Below are positions 36,716-45,621 of a stretch of 64,000 bases of DNA, in pieces. Made by a program: the position numbers and the translations under genes. The DNA comes from RH-AL1 sp965198715. GTDB lineage: Bacteria > Pseudomonadota > Alphaproteobacteria > Rhizobiales > Beijerinckiaceae. Position 1 is the stretch's first letter; every line of letters starts with the position of its first letter. The stretch covers positions 186,001-250,000 of the forward strand of contig CBDAPV010000002.1 in the NCBI GenBank assembly GCA_965198715.1. Reading direction: 5' to 3'. Under the pieces are notes generated by a model. The model ran no database searches. It worked only from the letters and a program-made list of their open reading frames with translations, and was not told where the DNA came from.

Positions 36716-37410
36716 GGCTCCTGGTCCTGCGTCCGGGCGAAGACGTAGCCGCTGCCGCGCACGGTGATGATGCGGCGCGGGTGCTTGGGGTCGTCCTCGA
36801 TCGCTGCGCGGATGCGCGACACGTGGACGTCGATCGAGCGGTCGAAGGCCTCGAGCTCCTCGCCCTTGACAAGGTCGAGCAGTCGGTCGCGGTTGAGCAC
36901 CCGGCCGGCGTGCTCGGCGAGCGCGACCAGCAGGTCGAATTGGTAGCTGGTGAGTGCCTTGGGCTCGCCGTCGACGCGCACGGCGCGGGCGCCGCGATCG
37001 ATGGTGAGCCGGCCAAAGCGCAGCGCGTTTTCGTCAGTCCGCGGACCGGTGCGCCGCCGCAGGATGGCGCGGATGCGGGCGAGCAACTCGCGCGGGTTGA
37101 ACGGCTTGGCGAGGTAGTCGTCGGCACCGAGCTCGAGACCGACGATGCGGTCGGTGTCCTCGCCGCGCGCCGTCAGCATGAGGATGGGCACGTCGGAGCC
37201 GGCGCGCAGGCGGCGGCACACCTCGAAGCCGTCGAGGTCGGGCAGCATGAGGTCGAGGATCACGGCGTCCGGCGTGCCCCGCGCGGCGGCGTCGAGCCCG
37301 TCGAGCGCGGTCAGCCGCCGCTCGACGGTGAAGCCGGCGCCGGCGAGATAGTCCGCGACCATGGCCGAGAGGCGCGCATCGTCGTCGATGATGAGGATCC
37401 GCTCGGCCAT
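36712..37410 (-). CDS. OmpR family response regulator
   Basis: A 232-residue regulator with an N-terminal receiver domain (phospho-acceptor Asp in VILDLMLPDLDGFEV, helix 4 loop ILMLTARGED, conserved Lys in DDYLAKPFNPRELLARI) and a C-terminal winged-helix DNA-binding domain (SYQFDLLVALAEHAGRVLNR and DVHVSRIRAAIEDDPK). It partners the histidine kinase that overlaps its stop. The third gene in the unit, at 37425, encodes a likely periplasmic partner and is 14 bases away. Confidence 0.94.
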   Translation of the reverse strand: MAERILIIDDDARLSAMVADYLAGAGFTVERRLTALDGLDAAARGTPDAVILDLMLPDLDGFEVCRRLRAGSDVPILMLTARGEDTDRIVGLELGADDYLAKPFNPRELLARIRAILRRRTGPRTDENALRFGRLTIDRGARAVRVDGEPKALTSYQFDLLVALAEHAGRVLNRDRLLDLVKGEELEAFDRSIDVHVSRIRAAIEDDPKHPRRIITVRGSGYVFARTQDQEP

Positions 37411-37424
37411 GGTCTCAGCTGTTA

Positions 37425-38069
37425 TCAGCCGTGGTCGGGAGCGCCACCGCCATCATGCGGGCCATGGCCGTCCATACCGCCGTGCTCGCGCATGCCGTGC
37501 CCGCCGTCATGCCCATCCATCCCGTCATGGTGGTGCCAGCCACCCCAGCCGTGGTGCTCCATGCGCTCCTCCATGTTCGCGACGAGCTTGGTGCGCTGCT
37601 CGGGCGAGAGCTGACTGGCGGCCTCGAAGAGGGCGTTCTCGATCGTCTTCGACTTGGCGTCCATCTCGGCGACCTTGTCGGCGCGCAGCTTGTCGAAGGC
37701 GGCGCGGTCGAGCGTCGGCGCCTTCATCAGTTCGAGCACCTTCTTCTTCATGCCGCCCTTCTCGTCGCCCTGTTCGCTGGCGGTCTTGTCGAGATCGGTC
37801 GAGGCCTTGGCGATGATGTCGTGGACCTTGTCCTCCTGCGCCGTCGTCGCGCCGACGTTGTCGAGCGCTCCATGCACCATGCGCTGGATCATGCCGACGC
37901 GCTGGCCGTGTTGGTGGTGGTGCCAGCCGCCCATCATGCCGCCGCCCATGTCACCGTGGGCGGTGGCGATGCTCGCCGCGCCGAGCGCGAATCCGCCGCC
38001 GACAAGCACGAGCGCGATCGCGCTCTGCCGCCACGCGCGGCGGATGTTCGAAATGTTGGGTTCAGTCAT
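37425..38069 (-). CDS. CpxP/Spy-like periplasmic protein (LTXXQ motif)
   Basis: A 214-residue exported protein. The N-terminus has a hydrophobic signal (SAIALVLVGGGFALGAASIA); the mature part is helical, with His/Met-rich ends (GDMGGGMMGGWHHHQHGQRV and GMDGHDGGHGMREHGGM) and one LTXXQ-like motif (LSPEQRTKLVAN). The ATG at 38069 has AAAGGACGAC upstream. The His/Met richness suggests divalent or copper-type metal contact and the LTXXQ motif suggests a Spy/CpxP fold, which in other bacteria senses or buffers envelope stress. It is the first gene of the operon with the response regulator and kinase. Confidence 0.8.
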   Translation of the reverse strand: MTEPNISNIRRAWRQSAIALVLVGGGFALGAASIATAHGDMGGGMMGGWHHHQHGQRVGMIQRMVHGALDNVGATTAQEDKVHDIIAKASTDLDKTASEQGDEKGGMKKKVLELMKAPTLDRAAFDKLRADKVAEMDAKSKTIENALFEAASQLSPEQRTKLVANMEERMEHHGWGGWHHHDGMDGHDGGHGMREHGGMDGHGPHDGGGAPDHG

Positions 38070-38184
38070 GAGTGTCGTCCTTTCTTGTATGCGATGAAGA
38101 CAGGTTAAGCGCGGCGTGTTTCGCTCGAAGCGGGCCAACGTGAAGAAAGGTGAAGTCGGGTCGGATAGAGCGTTTGCTGAGGTC

Positions 38185-38667
38185 TCACACTGGAGACGAG
38201 AGATACTCTTCGAGTTTTGCCATCGCCTTTTCGAGCGAGGCGAAAGCCCGAACCATCAGCTGTCTGTTGGCTTCCGTCCGACTTGGAATGAGATCGACAC
38301 CATAATGGTGCCGAACGAGATGCCTGAAGCCTTTCAGCTCGAGGAGCGCGGCGTAGAGCGCATCATCCAGCAAGGCGGGCCGGCGCCCTTGGAGCGGAGC
38401 ACGCATCTGGTCGAGGAGAGCTTGGTGGGATCTCTCACCTTGCGGTACGGAGCCGTCCACGGCGCGTGCGACATCCGACAGAACATCCTCAATGCCGGTG
38501 TATGCACCATGCAAGGTGAAGGCGATCGTCGCCGTGCGGGACCATTCGTCAGACCCACTCGTCACCGCCCGATCCGATCGCGCTATGAAGTCGGCGAGCC
38601 GATCCAGTTCTCTTCCGACGCGCCCGAGCTTGTCCTCGGCGACCGAGAAGAGCGGTATTCTATTCAC
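38185..38667 (-). CDS. hepT: HepT-like HEPN domain protein (toxin of MntA/HepT pair)
   Basis: 160 residues from GTG at 38667; a longer form from ATG 38703 adds 12 residues. The HEPN active motif RX4HXY is present as RHLVRHHY in the C-terminal half, in a helical protein of the usual length. HepT is an RNase-like toxin silenced by its partner. The GTG start overlaps the end of the upstream MntA-like gene by 8 bases, as in many such pairs. Confidence 0.75.
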   Translation of the reverse strand: MNRIPLFSVAEDKLGRVGRELDRLADFIARSDRAVTSGSDEWSRTATIAFTLHGAYTGIEDVLSDVARAVDGSVPQGERSHQALLDQMRAPLQGRRPALLDDALYAALLELKGFRHLVRHHYGVDLIPSRTEANRQLMVRAFASLEKAMAKLEEYLSSPV

Positions 38668-38974
38668 TGCCGAAGGCTGCCGCCTGTTCCGGCGTGAGAT
38701 CATCGAGATAGATGATGTCGTAAGGCAGCTCGGTGTCGCGAAGCTCTCGCGAGACGGTTGTTTCGACCGTCGCTCGCACGTTGTGATCGACCGAACCGCT
38801 CACGAGGAAATCGACATCGGAGTGATCGCGGAAGTCACCGCGTGCTAGGGAGCCGAAAACGCGGACCTCGATCGCGCTGTCGCGCAACGCCGCGATCACT
38901 CGCCGCGACACCGCCTCGGCGACTTGTCGCCGGGCTTCCGTGCGCTCCGCGATGATGGCTTCCCACCTAGTCAT
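38660..38974 (-). CDS. mntA: MntA-like nucleotidyltransferase (antitoxin)
   Basis: A 104-residue minimal nucleotidyltransferase. The family motif GSX10DXD is exact: VFGSLARGDFRDHSDVDFLV. Related MntA proteins add AMP groups to the tyrosine in the HepT motif, which blocks the toxin. The gene is immediately upstream of and overlaps the HepT-like gene, forming a complete type VII-like toxin-antitoxin pair. Other MNT proteins act in unrelated processes, so the role rests on the adjacent HEPN gene. Confidence 0.75.
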   Translation of the reverse strand: MTRWEAIIAERTEARRQVAEAVSRRVIAALRDSAIEVRVFGSLARGDFRDHSDVDFLVSGSVDHNVRATVETTVSRELRDTELPYDIIYLDDLTPEQAAAFGSE

Positions 38975-39031
38975 ACTATGATCTTAGCCTAGAGCCGGCC
39001 CACTTGTAACAACTTGGTTTCAGCCCGATCT

Positions 39032-39964
39032 CTAAAGCACCATCGCGCCGGCCAGCCTCGTGCCCGACAGCCACGCCGCCTCGACGCGCGGCCCGATGCA
39101 CCAGTCGCCGCAGACGCCGAGGCGCCGCGCACTGTTCCAATGGAACGGCGTGTCGCCCTTGCCGGAGCGGGCGTAGCGCCAGCTGTGCGCGTAGGTCGCC
39201 AGCGGTTCGGGCAGGGCGATGCCGGCCTTTGCCGCGAAGGCGTCGAGCAGGGCGCAAGATACGCTTTCCCGCGCGTCGTCGAGATGCGCATCCGACCAGT
39301 CCGGGCCCGCCTGGATCACCCAAGTCTCCGGCCGGTCGCGCCCCGGCTTCGCGCTGTCACGCGCGGCCCAGCCGACCGCGCCTTCGCCCTTGATGACGTC
39401 GGCATCGATGGGCAGCGTGGAAGCGAAACAGGCGGCGAGTGTCCAGCAAGGCTGCGACGGCGTGCCGGCAGCGGCCGACGCGATCTCGGGGACGTAAGCG
39501 GCCACGAGCGCGCCGACCTGCTCCGCAGGGATCGCGACGACGACGGCCTCAAACGTCCTCTCGTCGACGTCTTCCCCGCGCACGCGCCAGCCGGCCGCCT
39601 CTTCAAACAGGGCGGTGACATGCGCCGACCAGCGCACGTCGAGCCGGCTCGCCATGGCGACGATCGGTGCGCTCATGCCCGGCGTGCCGACCCAGGCGTC
39701 CTCGCCCGCCGCTGGCCATCGCGCGGCTAGACCTTCGGCTGCCCAGAGCGCGATCCGGGCGCGAAAGGCGGGATCGCGCGCGTTCATGTATTGCGCGCCG
39801 TAATCGAAGCCGGCGACGCCGGCCGAGGTCTCGAGCGAACGCGTCGACATGCGCCCGCCGGGGCGCCGGCCTTTGTCGAAAAGCACGATGGCGTGTCCGG
39901 CGCGAACCAGAGCCTCTGCGCAGGCGAGTCCGGCCATGCCGGCTCCGATGATGGCGATGGTCAT
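39032..39964 (-). CDS. FAD-dependent (renalase-like) oxidoreductase
   Basis: A 310-residue flavoprotein. The N-terminal dinucleotide-binding fold is clear: IAIIGAGMAGLACAEALVRA followed by VLFDKGRRPGGRMSTRS, which is typical of renalase-like NAD(P)H or amine oxidoreductases. The C-terminal domain carries ARRLGVCGDWCIGPRVEAAW near the end. Substrate unknown. It is divergent from the small exported gene at 40131 and about 60 bases from the MntA gene. Confidence 0.82.
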   Translation of the reverse strand: MTIAIIGAGMAGLACAEALVRAGHAIVLFDKGRRPGGRMSTRSLETSAGVAGFDYGAQYMNARDPAFRARIALWAAEGLAARWPAAGEDAWVGTPGMSAPIVAMASRLDVRWSAHVTALFEEAAGWRVRGEDVDERTFEAVVVAIPAEQVGALVAAYVPEIASAAAGTPSQPCWTLAACFASTLPIDADVIKGEGAVGWAARDSAKPGRDRPETWVIQAGPDWSDAHLDDARESVSCALLDAFAAKAGIALPEPLATYAHSWRYARSGKGDTPFHWNSARRLGVCGDWCIGPRVEAAWLSGTRLAGAMVL

Positions 39965-40130
39965 GAGGCAGTGGGTAGCACGTCACGATCGTGGACCGGA
40001 GCCTGCCGACGAATGCAACTCAGAGCGCTCGCTCGCGCCGCCGCGCATTCATCGTCAACCATTCGCACAACCCGTCCTCGATTTCCGCGCGTTGGAGACC
40101 ACGTATGCCGGAGTTCAAAGGGAGACGATC

Positions 40131-40421
40131 ATGAACAAGACATTCATCACCCTCGTTGCCGCAGGCACCTTGGCGGCTTCGTTGGGGGCTCCTGCTGCAC
40201 AGGCCCGCGGCTTTGGCCACGGCGGCTTTCGCGGCCACGGCGGCTTTCACCGCGGCTACGGTCATCGCGGCATCGGCACGGGAGCAGCCGTGGGTCTCGG
40301 CTTGCTTGGCGCCGGCATCGCCGGCGCGGCGATCGCCGGCTCGCAGGGGTATGGCGGTTACCCCGCCTACGGCTACGGCGGCGCCTACCCAGCCTATCCC
40401 TACGCGGGATACGGCTACTGA
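40131..40421 (+). CDS. Small exported Gly/Tyr/His-rich protein
   Basis: 96 residues. A signal peptide (MNKTFITLVAAGTLAASLGA, cut after AQA) is followed by a GFGHGGFRGHGGFH-type low-complexity segment, one hydrophobic Gly/Ala stretch (GAAVGLGLLGAGIAGAAIAG) and a Tyr/Gly/Pro-rich tail. A good ribosome site (AAAGGGAGACGATC) precedes the ATG. Similar small proteins are common in alphaproteobacteria and of unknown role. Confidence 0.6.
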   Translation: MNKTFITLVAAGTLAASLGAPAAQARGFGHGGFRGHGGFHRGYGHRGIGTGAAVGLGLLGAGIAGAAIAGSQGYGGYPAYGYGGAYPAYPYAGYGY

Positions 40422-40470
40422 AGTCAGAGACGACCATGTCCGTTCGCACCGTTGCGGGCGGACGTACCCC

Positions 40471-40498
40471 GCGCGACATGAGCCGGATCATGTCGCGC
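40471..40498. repeat. Perfect inverted repeat after the small exported gene
   Basis: Arms GCGCGACATGA (40471-40481) and TCATGTCGCGC (40488-40498) pair completely around a 6-base loop. It may be a terminator without a T tract or a protein-binding site. A short reading frame also crosses it (40436-40534, 32 codons), which makes the reading unclear. Confidence 0.55.
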
Positions 40499-40580
40499 GC
40501 CGCCGTGTTGGAGACCTGGCAAGACCAAGCTTAGTAGGAGCGGTCCTGACGCAAGCTAAGCCTGCTGCCGTATCTCCTAC

Positions 40581-43046
40581 CTACACGTCCAGGTTTGCAA
40601 CGCTCAGCGCGTTATCCTGGATGAACTCGCGGCGGGGCTCGACCACGTCACCCATCAGCTTGACAAAGATGTCATCGGCTTCGGCGCCCTCGTTGATCTT
40701 GACTTGGAGCAGCGAGCGCGCGTCGCGGTCGAGCGTGGTCTCCCAGAGCTGGTCGGGGTTCATCTCGCCCAGGCCCTTGTAGCGCTGCATCTGCGAGATG
40801 CCCTTGCCGCCCGCCGCCATGACCGCGTCGAGCAGCTCGCCGGGACCCGAGACCTGCATCTCGTCGTTCTTGCGCACGAGTTTGGCCGGCTTGCCGAAGA
40901 TCTCTGCCAGCGTTGCCGTGTGCTCGCTGAGGCGCCGCGCCTCGGCCGAGGCCAGCAGCCCGGCGTCGAGGATCGCCGCCTGGGTCACGCCGCGCACCTC
41001 GCGCGTGAGCACATAGCCGCCGTTCTCGATGCGCCCGGCCCAGCCGCGCTCGGTCTCGTCGGAGCGCGCGTCGAGCCGCTCCGCCAACGTCGCGACGTGC
41101 TGGTCGGCGTGGGCGTCGTCGTCGATTGGCTGCAGCGCGCCGGCGATCGCCGCTTGCTCGACGATGCCGCGATCGTAGCGCGAGTGCAACCCGCCGACGA
41201 GGTGGCGCACCTGGCGCGCCTCCTCGACCAGCGCGCGCAGGTCGTTGCCGGCGCGCTCCTCGCCGTCGGCGACGCGCAGCACGGCGCCGTCGAGCCCGTG
41301 GCCGATGAGGTAGTCCTCCCGCGCACGCTCGTCCTTCAGGTACATCTCGGAGGAGCCGCGCTTCACCTTGTAGAGCGGCGGCTGGGCGATGAAGATATGG
41401 CCGCGGTCGATCAGCTCGCGCATCTGGCGGAAGAAGAAGGTCAGCAGCAGGGTGCGGATATGCGAGCCGTCGACGTCGGCATCCGTCATGATGATGATCT
41501 TGTGATAGCGCAGCTTGTCGGGGTTGAAGTCGTCGCGCCCGATGCCGGTGCCGAGCGCGGTGATCAGCGTGCCGATCTCCTGGCTGCCCAGCATGCGGTC
41601 GAAACGCGCCCTCTCCACGTTGAGGATCTTGCCGCGCAAGGGTAGCACCGCCTGGTACTCGCGGGCACGGCCCTGCTTGGCCGAGCCGCCGGCGGAATCG
41701 CCCTCGACCAGGAACAGTTCGGCCTTCGCGGGATCGCGCTCCTGGCAGTCGGCGAGCTTGCCGGGCAGATTGGCGACGTCGAGCGCGCCCTTGCGCCGCG
41801 TCAGCTCACGGGCCTTGCGCGCCGCCTCGCGAGCCTGCGCTGCCTCGATCACCTTGGCGGTGACGATGCGGGCGTCGGCCGGGTGCTCCTCGAGCCAACG
41901 GTCGAGCATCTCGTTGACCTGGCTCTCGACGACGGGCCTGACCTCGGAGGAGACCAGCTTGTCCTTGGTCTGAGAGGAGAACTTCGGATCTGGCACCTTG
42001 ACGCTGAGGACGCAGGTGAGGCCTTCGCGACAATCGTCACCGGTGAGGTCGACCTTCTCGCGCTTCAGCATGCCGGACTTGTCGGCGTAGCCGGTCATCT
42101 GCCGGGTCAGGGCGCCGCGGAAGCCGGCGAGATGGGTGCCGCCGTCGCGCTGCGGAATGTTGTTGGTGAAGGCCAGCACGTTCTCGTGGTACGAATCGTT
42201 CCACCAAAGCGCCACTTCGACGGTGATGCCGTCCTTCTCGCCCTTCATCAGGATCGGCGCGGCGATGAGCGAGGCCTTGGCGCGATCGAGGTAGCGCACG
42301 AACGCCTCGAGCCCGCCGTCGTAGAACAGCTCCTCGACCTTGTGCTCGGCGCTGCGCGCGTCGGTCAGGATGATGCGCACGCCCGAGTTCAAGAAGGCGA
42401 GCTCGCGCAGGCGATGCTCGATCCGGCTGAAATCGTACTGAATGTGCGTGAACGTGTTGGGCGAGGCGAGAAAGGTCACTTCGGTGCCGCGCTTGGGGCG
42501 GCCGTTCACCTCGGGCGCGGGGCCGACCACCTCGAGCCGATCTTGGACCACGCCGTCGGCGAAGGCCACGAAATGCTCACGTCCGTCGCGCCAGATGCGC
42601 AGCTTGAGCCAGGTCGAGAGCGCATTGACGACGGAAACACCGACGCCGTGGAGGCCACCCGAGACCTTGTAGGAGTTCTGGTCGAACTTACCGCCGGCGT
42701 GAAGCTGGGTCATGATGACCTCGGCCGCCGACACGCCTTCCTCGCCGTGGATGCCGGTGGGGATGCCGCGGCCGTCGTCGGTCACGCCGACGGAGCCGTC
42801 GGCGTTCAGCGTAACCGTCACCCGCGTGGCATGGCCGGCCAACGCCTCGTCGATGGCGTTGTCGACCACCTCGTAGACCATGTGGTGAAGGCCCGAGCCG
42901 TCGTCGGTGTCGCCGATGTACATGCCCGGCCGCTTGCGCACGGCGTCGAGGCCGCGCAAGACTTTTATGGAATCGGCGCCGTATTCCTCGGCGTTCTCGG
43001 GAGTCGGGTCGCTCGGCGACGGACCGGGGCGGGCCGTATCTTCCAT
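40581..43046 (-). CDS. gyrB: DNA gyrase subunit B
   Basis: An 821-residue ATPase subunit of DNA gyrase that drives negative supercoiling. Visible markers: RKRPGMYIGDT and EVVDNAIDEALAGH in the ATP site, GGLHGVGVSVVNALS, the TOPRIM pieces VEGDSAGGSAKQGR and TDADVDGSHIRTLLLTFF, and the C-terminal YKGLGEMNPDQLWETTLD. The ATG at 43046 gives the usual N-terminus (MEDTARPGPSPS); an in-frame start 45 codons upstream has a non-coding look. The neighbours (no recF or dnaN) indicate a relocated gyrB. Confidence 0.97.
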   Translation of the reverse strand: MEDTARPGPSPSDPTPENAEEYGADSIKVLRGLDAVRKRPGMYIGDTDDGSGLHHMVYEVVDNAIDEALAGHATRVTVTLNADGSVGVTDDGRGIPTGIHGEEGVSAAEVIMTQLHAGGKFDQNSYKVSGGLHGVGVSVVNALSTWLKLRIWRDGREHFVAFADGVVQDRLEVVGPAPEVNGRPKRGTEVTFLASPNTFTHIQYDFSRIEHRLRELAFLNSGVRIILTDARSAEHKVEELFYDGGLEAFVRYLDRAKASLIAAPILMKGEKDGITVEVALWWNDSYHENVLAFTNNIPQRDGGTHLAGFRGALTRQMTGYADKSGMLKREKVDLTGDDCREGLTCVLSVKVPDPKFSSQTKDKLVSSEVRPVVESQVNEMLDRWLEEHPADARIVTAKVIEAAQAREAARKARELTRRKGALDVANLPGKLADCQERDPAKAELFLVEGDSAGGSAKQGRAREYQAVLPLRGKILNVERARFDRMLGSQEIGTLITALGTGIGRDDFNPDKLRYHKIIIMTDADVDGSHIRTLLLTFFFRQMRELIDRGHIFIAQPPLYKVKRGSSEMYLKDERAREDYLIGHGLDGAVLRVADGEERAGNDLRALVEEARQVRHLVGGLHSRYDRGIVEQAAIAGALQPIDDDAHADQHVATLAERLDARSDETERGWAGRIENGGYVLTREVRGVTQAAILDAGLLASAEARRLSEHTATLAEIFGKPAKLVRKNDEMQVSGPGELLDAVMAAGGKGISQMQRYKGLGEMNPDQLWETTLDRDARSLLQVKINEGAEADDIFVKLMGDVVEPRREFIQDNALSVANLDV

Positions 43047-43203
43047 GCTTAAGGGATGCTCTCGCTGAGAGGGAGCGCCGGCCGAGGGCGGGCGCGAAAA
43101 ATCACGTCCGATCATATCAATCCGCCGCCGCGAATGCATGCCTAAAGCGTTGTTCGCGGTGGAAAACAGCGCCGCGAACAATGCTGGATCGACGTCCGCT
43201 GCT

Positions 43204-44409
43204 TTAGCGGACGGTCGCCGCCAGTTCGCCGACGGAGATCACCGGACCGGTCACCGTGCTGACGATGCCGAGGAACTTCTGCAGGTCGTTCAGCGGCGAG
43301 TTGGACACGTAGAGGATGTCCTTGTCGTGCATCGAGAACCGGCGCGCCAGCAGCAGGGAGGCCGGGTCGCGCAGGTTGATGATGTAGACGGTCGGCACCA
43401 GGTCGAGCGCGGCCTGGCTCGCCGTGAGTCCGGGGAAGTCGCGCACCACCGAGACGGGCTCGTAGCGGAACACGAACACGCCTTCCGGATCGGCGCGATC
43501 GTCGGCCAGGCCCGCCGCCTGGGCGACCGCCTCCTCCAGCGAGATGCCGAGCGCGTCGAAGTTGATGGTAGCGTTGCGCAGCGTGGCGCCGAAGGCAGTG
43601 TACGACAGCGGGTAGCGCACGACGGTGAGCGTGTCGCCCGGGCGCGCGTAGATGTTCTCCCTCGGGGTATTCAGCAGCGTCTGGAACGGCACGCGGACGG
43701 TCTTGCCGCGGCGGGTCAGCTCGAGGAAGGTCTGGTTGGCCGGCGTGGTGATGCCGCCGCTCTCGGCAATGACGTCGAGCAGGTGATCGCCCTTCGTGGA
43801 GAGCGGGATGCGGCCGCCTTTCACCGATTCTCCGGTGACGGTGATCGAGGAGAAGATCGGCTGGCTGATGGTGACGATCGCCTGCGGCTCGATCGCCTTG
43901 CCCGTCAACTTGTCGACGACGAGCTTCTCGATCTCCGGCGTGGTCTTGCCGACGACTTCGATCTGGCCGGCGTACGGAACGGTAATGGTGCCGTCGCGCT
44001 GGACGACCTGCGGCGGCACGGTGGCTGAGTGCGCGCCGGTGGAATCGGATGTCGAAACCGGCTGTGAGAAGAGGCCGCCGGCGGCCGCCTCGAAAATGTT
44101 GACGATCACGGTATCGCCGACGCCGATGCGCTGCTCGATCGGCCCGCGATAGTCGCCAAATTTGCCGTAGAGGCTCGGACCCGGGAAGCTTTGCAGCTTC
44201 TGAGTCACAAGATCATTGAGACGAACCAGAAGGTAAGGGTTGTCGACCGCCGTGCTCGTGCTCACAACGTTCGCGCGCGTAGGCCCTGTGCTGGGTACCG
44301 TCGAGCACGCGCCAAGCGTTGAAGCCAATACTAGGGCGACTCCAAGGCGTTTCGCCGTAAGGCGACGGCCAACATCATTGCTGGTTCGAGTCAAAGCGCT
44401 TCCCGCCAA
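43204..44409 (-). CDS. Polysaccharide export outer-membrane lipoprotein (Wza-like)
   Basis: A 401-residue outer-membrane lipoprotein. The N-terminal signal ends in a lipobox (LASTLGAC). The mature part has an OPX-type polysaccharide export domain (IGVGDTVIVNIFEAAAGGLF, then GTITVPYAGQIEVVGKTTPE) and SLBB-like domains (VKGGRIPLSTKGDHLLDVIA; ARPGDTLTVVRYPLSYTAFG). The start is TTG at 44409 or 44397; both leave the signal intact. Such proteins form the channel for capsule or exopolysaccharide export. No polysaccharide-synthesis genes are nearby, which is unusual. Confidence 0.88.
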   Translation of the reverse strand: MAGSALTRTSNDVGRRLTAKRLGVALVLASTLGACSTVPSTGPTRANVVSTSTAVDNPYLLVRLNDLVTQKLQSFPGPSLYGKFGDYRGPIEQRIGVGDTVIVNIFEAAAGGLFSQPVSTSDSTGAHSATVPPQVVQRDGTITVPYAGQIEVVGKTTPEIEKLVVDKLTGKAIEPQAIVTISQPIFSSITVTGESVKGGRIPLSTKGDHLLDVIAESGGITTPANQTFLELTRRGKTVRVPFQTLLNTPRENIYARPGDTLTVVRYPLSYTAFGATLRNATINFDALGISLEEAVAQAAGLADDRADPEGVFVFRYEPVSVVRDFPGLTASQAALDLVPTVYIINLRDPASLLLARRFSMHDKDILYVSNSPLNDLQKFLGIVSTVTGPVISVGELAATVR

Positions 44410-44522
44410 TCCGCGGGCAAGCTACGCCATCGCCACTTTACGTTCCATGAGCGCCACAGCGCATTCGGCGGGTTGTTGTGCGACGGACACACCGCACAAT
44501 GACACCCGCCGGCTTAGATGAC

Positions 44523-44753
44523 CTAAAGATGTCCAGCGTAGTAAGGCGGGACCACGGGAGAAATCACGGAAGCGTCCACCACTGCAGGGCCATCGAAACG
44601 CACGACGGCCCCAAGAGCCGCCGCCGCCATTGCGATCACGACGACCAGCACCATCGAAACGCGAAATTGACGACGGGCGGCGTCGCCATCGAAGTTGCGG
44701 ACGAAGCCGGCGTCCGGAGCATGGTGAAAGTGGTCAGCGATCGACATACGCAT
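44523..44753 (-). CDS. Small membrane protein
   Basis: 76 residues with one transmembrane helix in the middle (RVSMVLVVVIAMAAAALGAV) and a polar His-rich N-terminus (MRMSIADHFHHAPDAGFVRN). A short purine run (CGAGGCA) precedes the start. It is upstream of and on the same strand as the Wza-like gene. Family not recognised. Confidence 0.5.
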   Translation of the reverse strand: MRMSIADHFHHAPDAGFVRNFDGDAARRQFRVSMVLVVVIAMAAAALGAVVRFDGPAVVDASVISPVVPPYYAGHL

Positions 44754-44999
44754 TGCCTCGAACTCAACCAGCGCGAGACTGGCGAGAAATTACTGCTATC
44801 CGGTTTCCCTTCGTAGGAAGCGACCGGACGAAATTAGAACGCGACAATTCTGGAACAGTTGCGCGGGAAAGCAGCTGCGGAACAATAATTTCGTGAGGGC
44901 CTTTGCTTAGCCGCAGCCGTCGTGCAGACCCGTCGCGAGTGGGCTGTCGCCGCCGAGCGCCGTCATGCTAGAGCGAGGCGGCCGAAACGGAGATTGTCG

Positions 45000-45617
45000 A
45001 TGGCCGATTACTCGCACTGGTCGATGACGGGCCTGCCCCCTGAGCCGCGGCGCTACAACGTCGGTGCGCGCTGGTTCCACTGGGTCACCACGCTCTTGAT
45101 CTTTGTCATCATTCCGCTCGGCTGGATCTTCGCGGAATTCAAGACGATGAAGGACAACAAGAACGTCTTCGAGGCGCCGATCCCGGGTTCGCCGGCGGAC
45201 TACGCTTCCCTGCACAAGACGCTCGGCCTGATCGTGCTGGCGATCGTCGCCGCCCGCATCGTCTATCGCATCGTCAACCGGCCGCCGCCGCTACCCGGCC
45301 GCCTGCCCGCCGTGGAGAAGGGCCTCGCCCATGCCACGCATTGGCTGCTCTACCTCGTGCTCCTCGTGATGCCGATCTCCGGCTACGTCATGTCGTCGGC
45401 GGGCGACCATCCCATCAGCATTCTGGGGCTCTTCGACTTCCCAAAGCTCCCTATCTCGAAAGATCAGGGGAAGATCGCCAACCGCATCCATATCTACGCT
45501 CAATTCGTCGTGTACGCGCTCGTCGTCATGCATCTCTCGGGTATCGCCGTGAGCCTGTTCCTGCGACGCGACAACATCCTGGGGCGCATGCTGCCGAGGC
45601 AGGCCAACGTGGAGTGA
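45000..45617 (+). CDS. Cytochrome b561 family protein
   Basis: A 205-residue inner-membrane di-heme cytochrome. Four or so membrane helices carry the heme-ligand histidines in ARWFHWVTT, YASLHKTLGL, ATHWLLYLVL and ALVVMHLSGI. It is typical of the b561/YodB group that passes electrons between quinone and periplasmic or lipid acceptors. The ATG at 45000 starts MADYSHWSMTG; upstream in-frame codons lie in a non-coding leader. It lies four bases before the methyltransferase gene. Confidence 0.85.
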   Translation: MADYSHWSMTGLPPEPRRYNVGARWFHWVTTLLIFVIIPLGWIFAEFKTMKDNKNVFEAPIPGSPADYASLHKTLGLIVLAIVAARIVYRIVNRPPPLPGRLPAVEKGLAHATHWLLYLVLLVMPISGYVMSSAGDHPISILGLFDFPKLPISKDQGKIANRIHIYAQFVVYALVVMHLSGIAVSLFLRRDNILGRMLPRQANVE

Positions 45618-45621
45618 TAGG

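Noticed and set aside
40436..40534. A 32-codon frame crossing the inverted repeat
   Set aside because: Too short to support; the inverted repeat explains the structure better.
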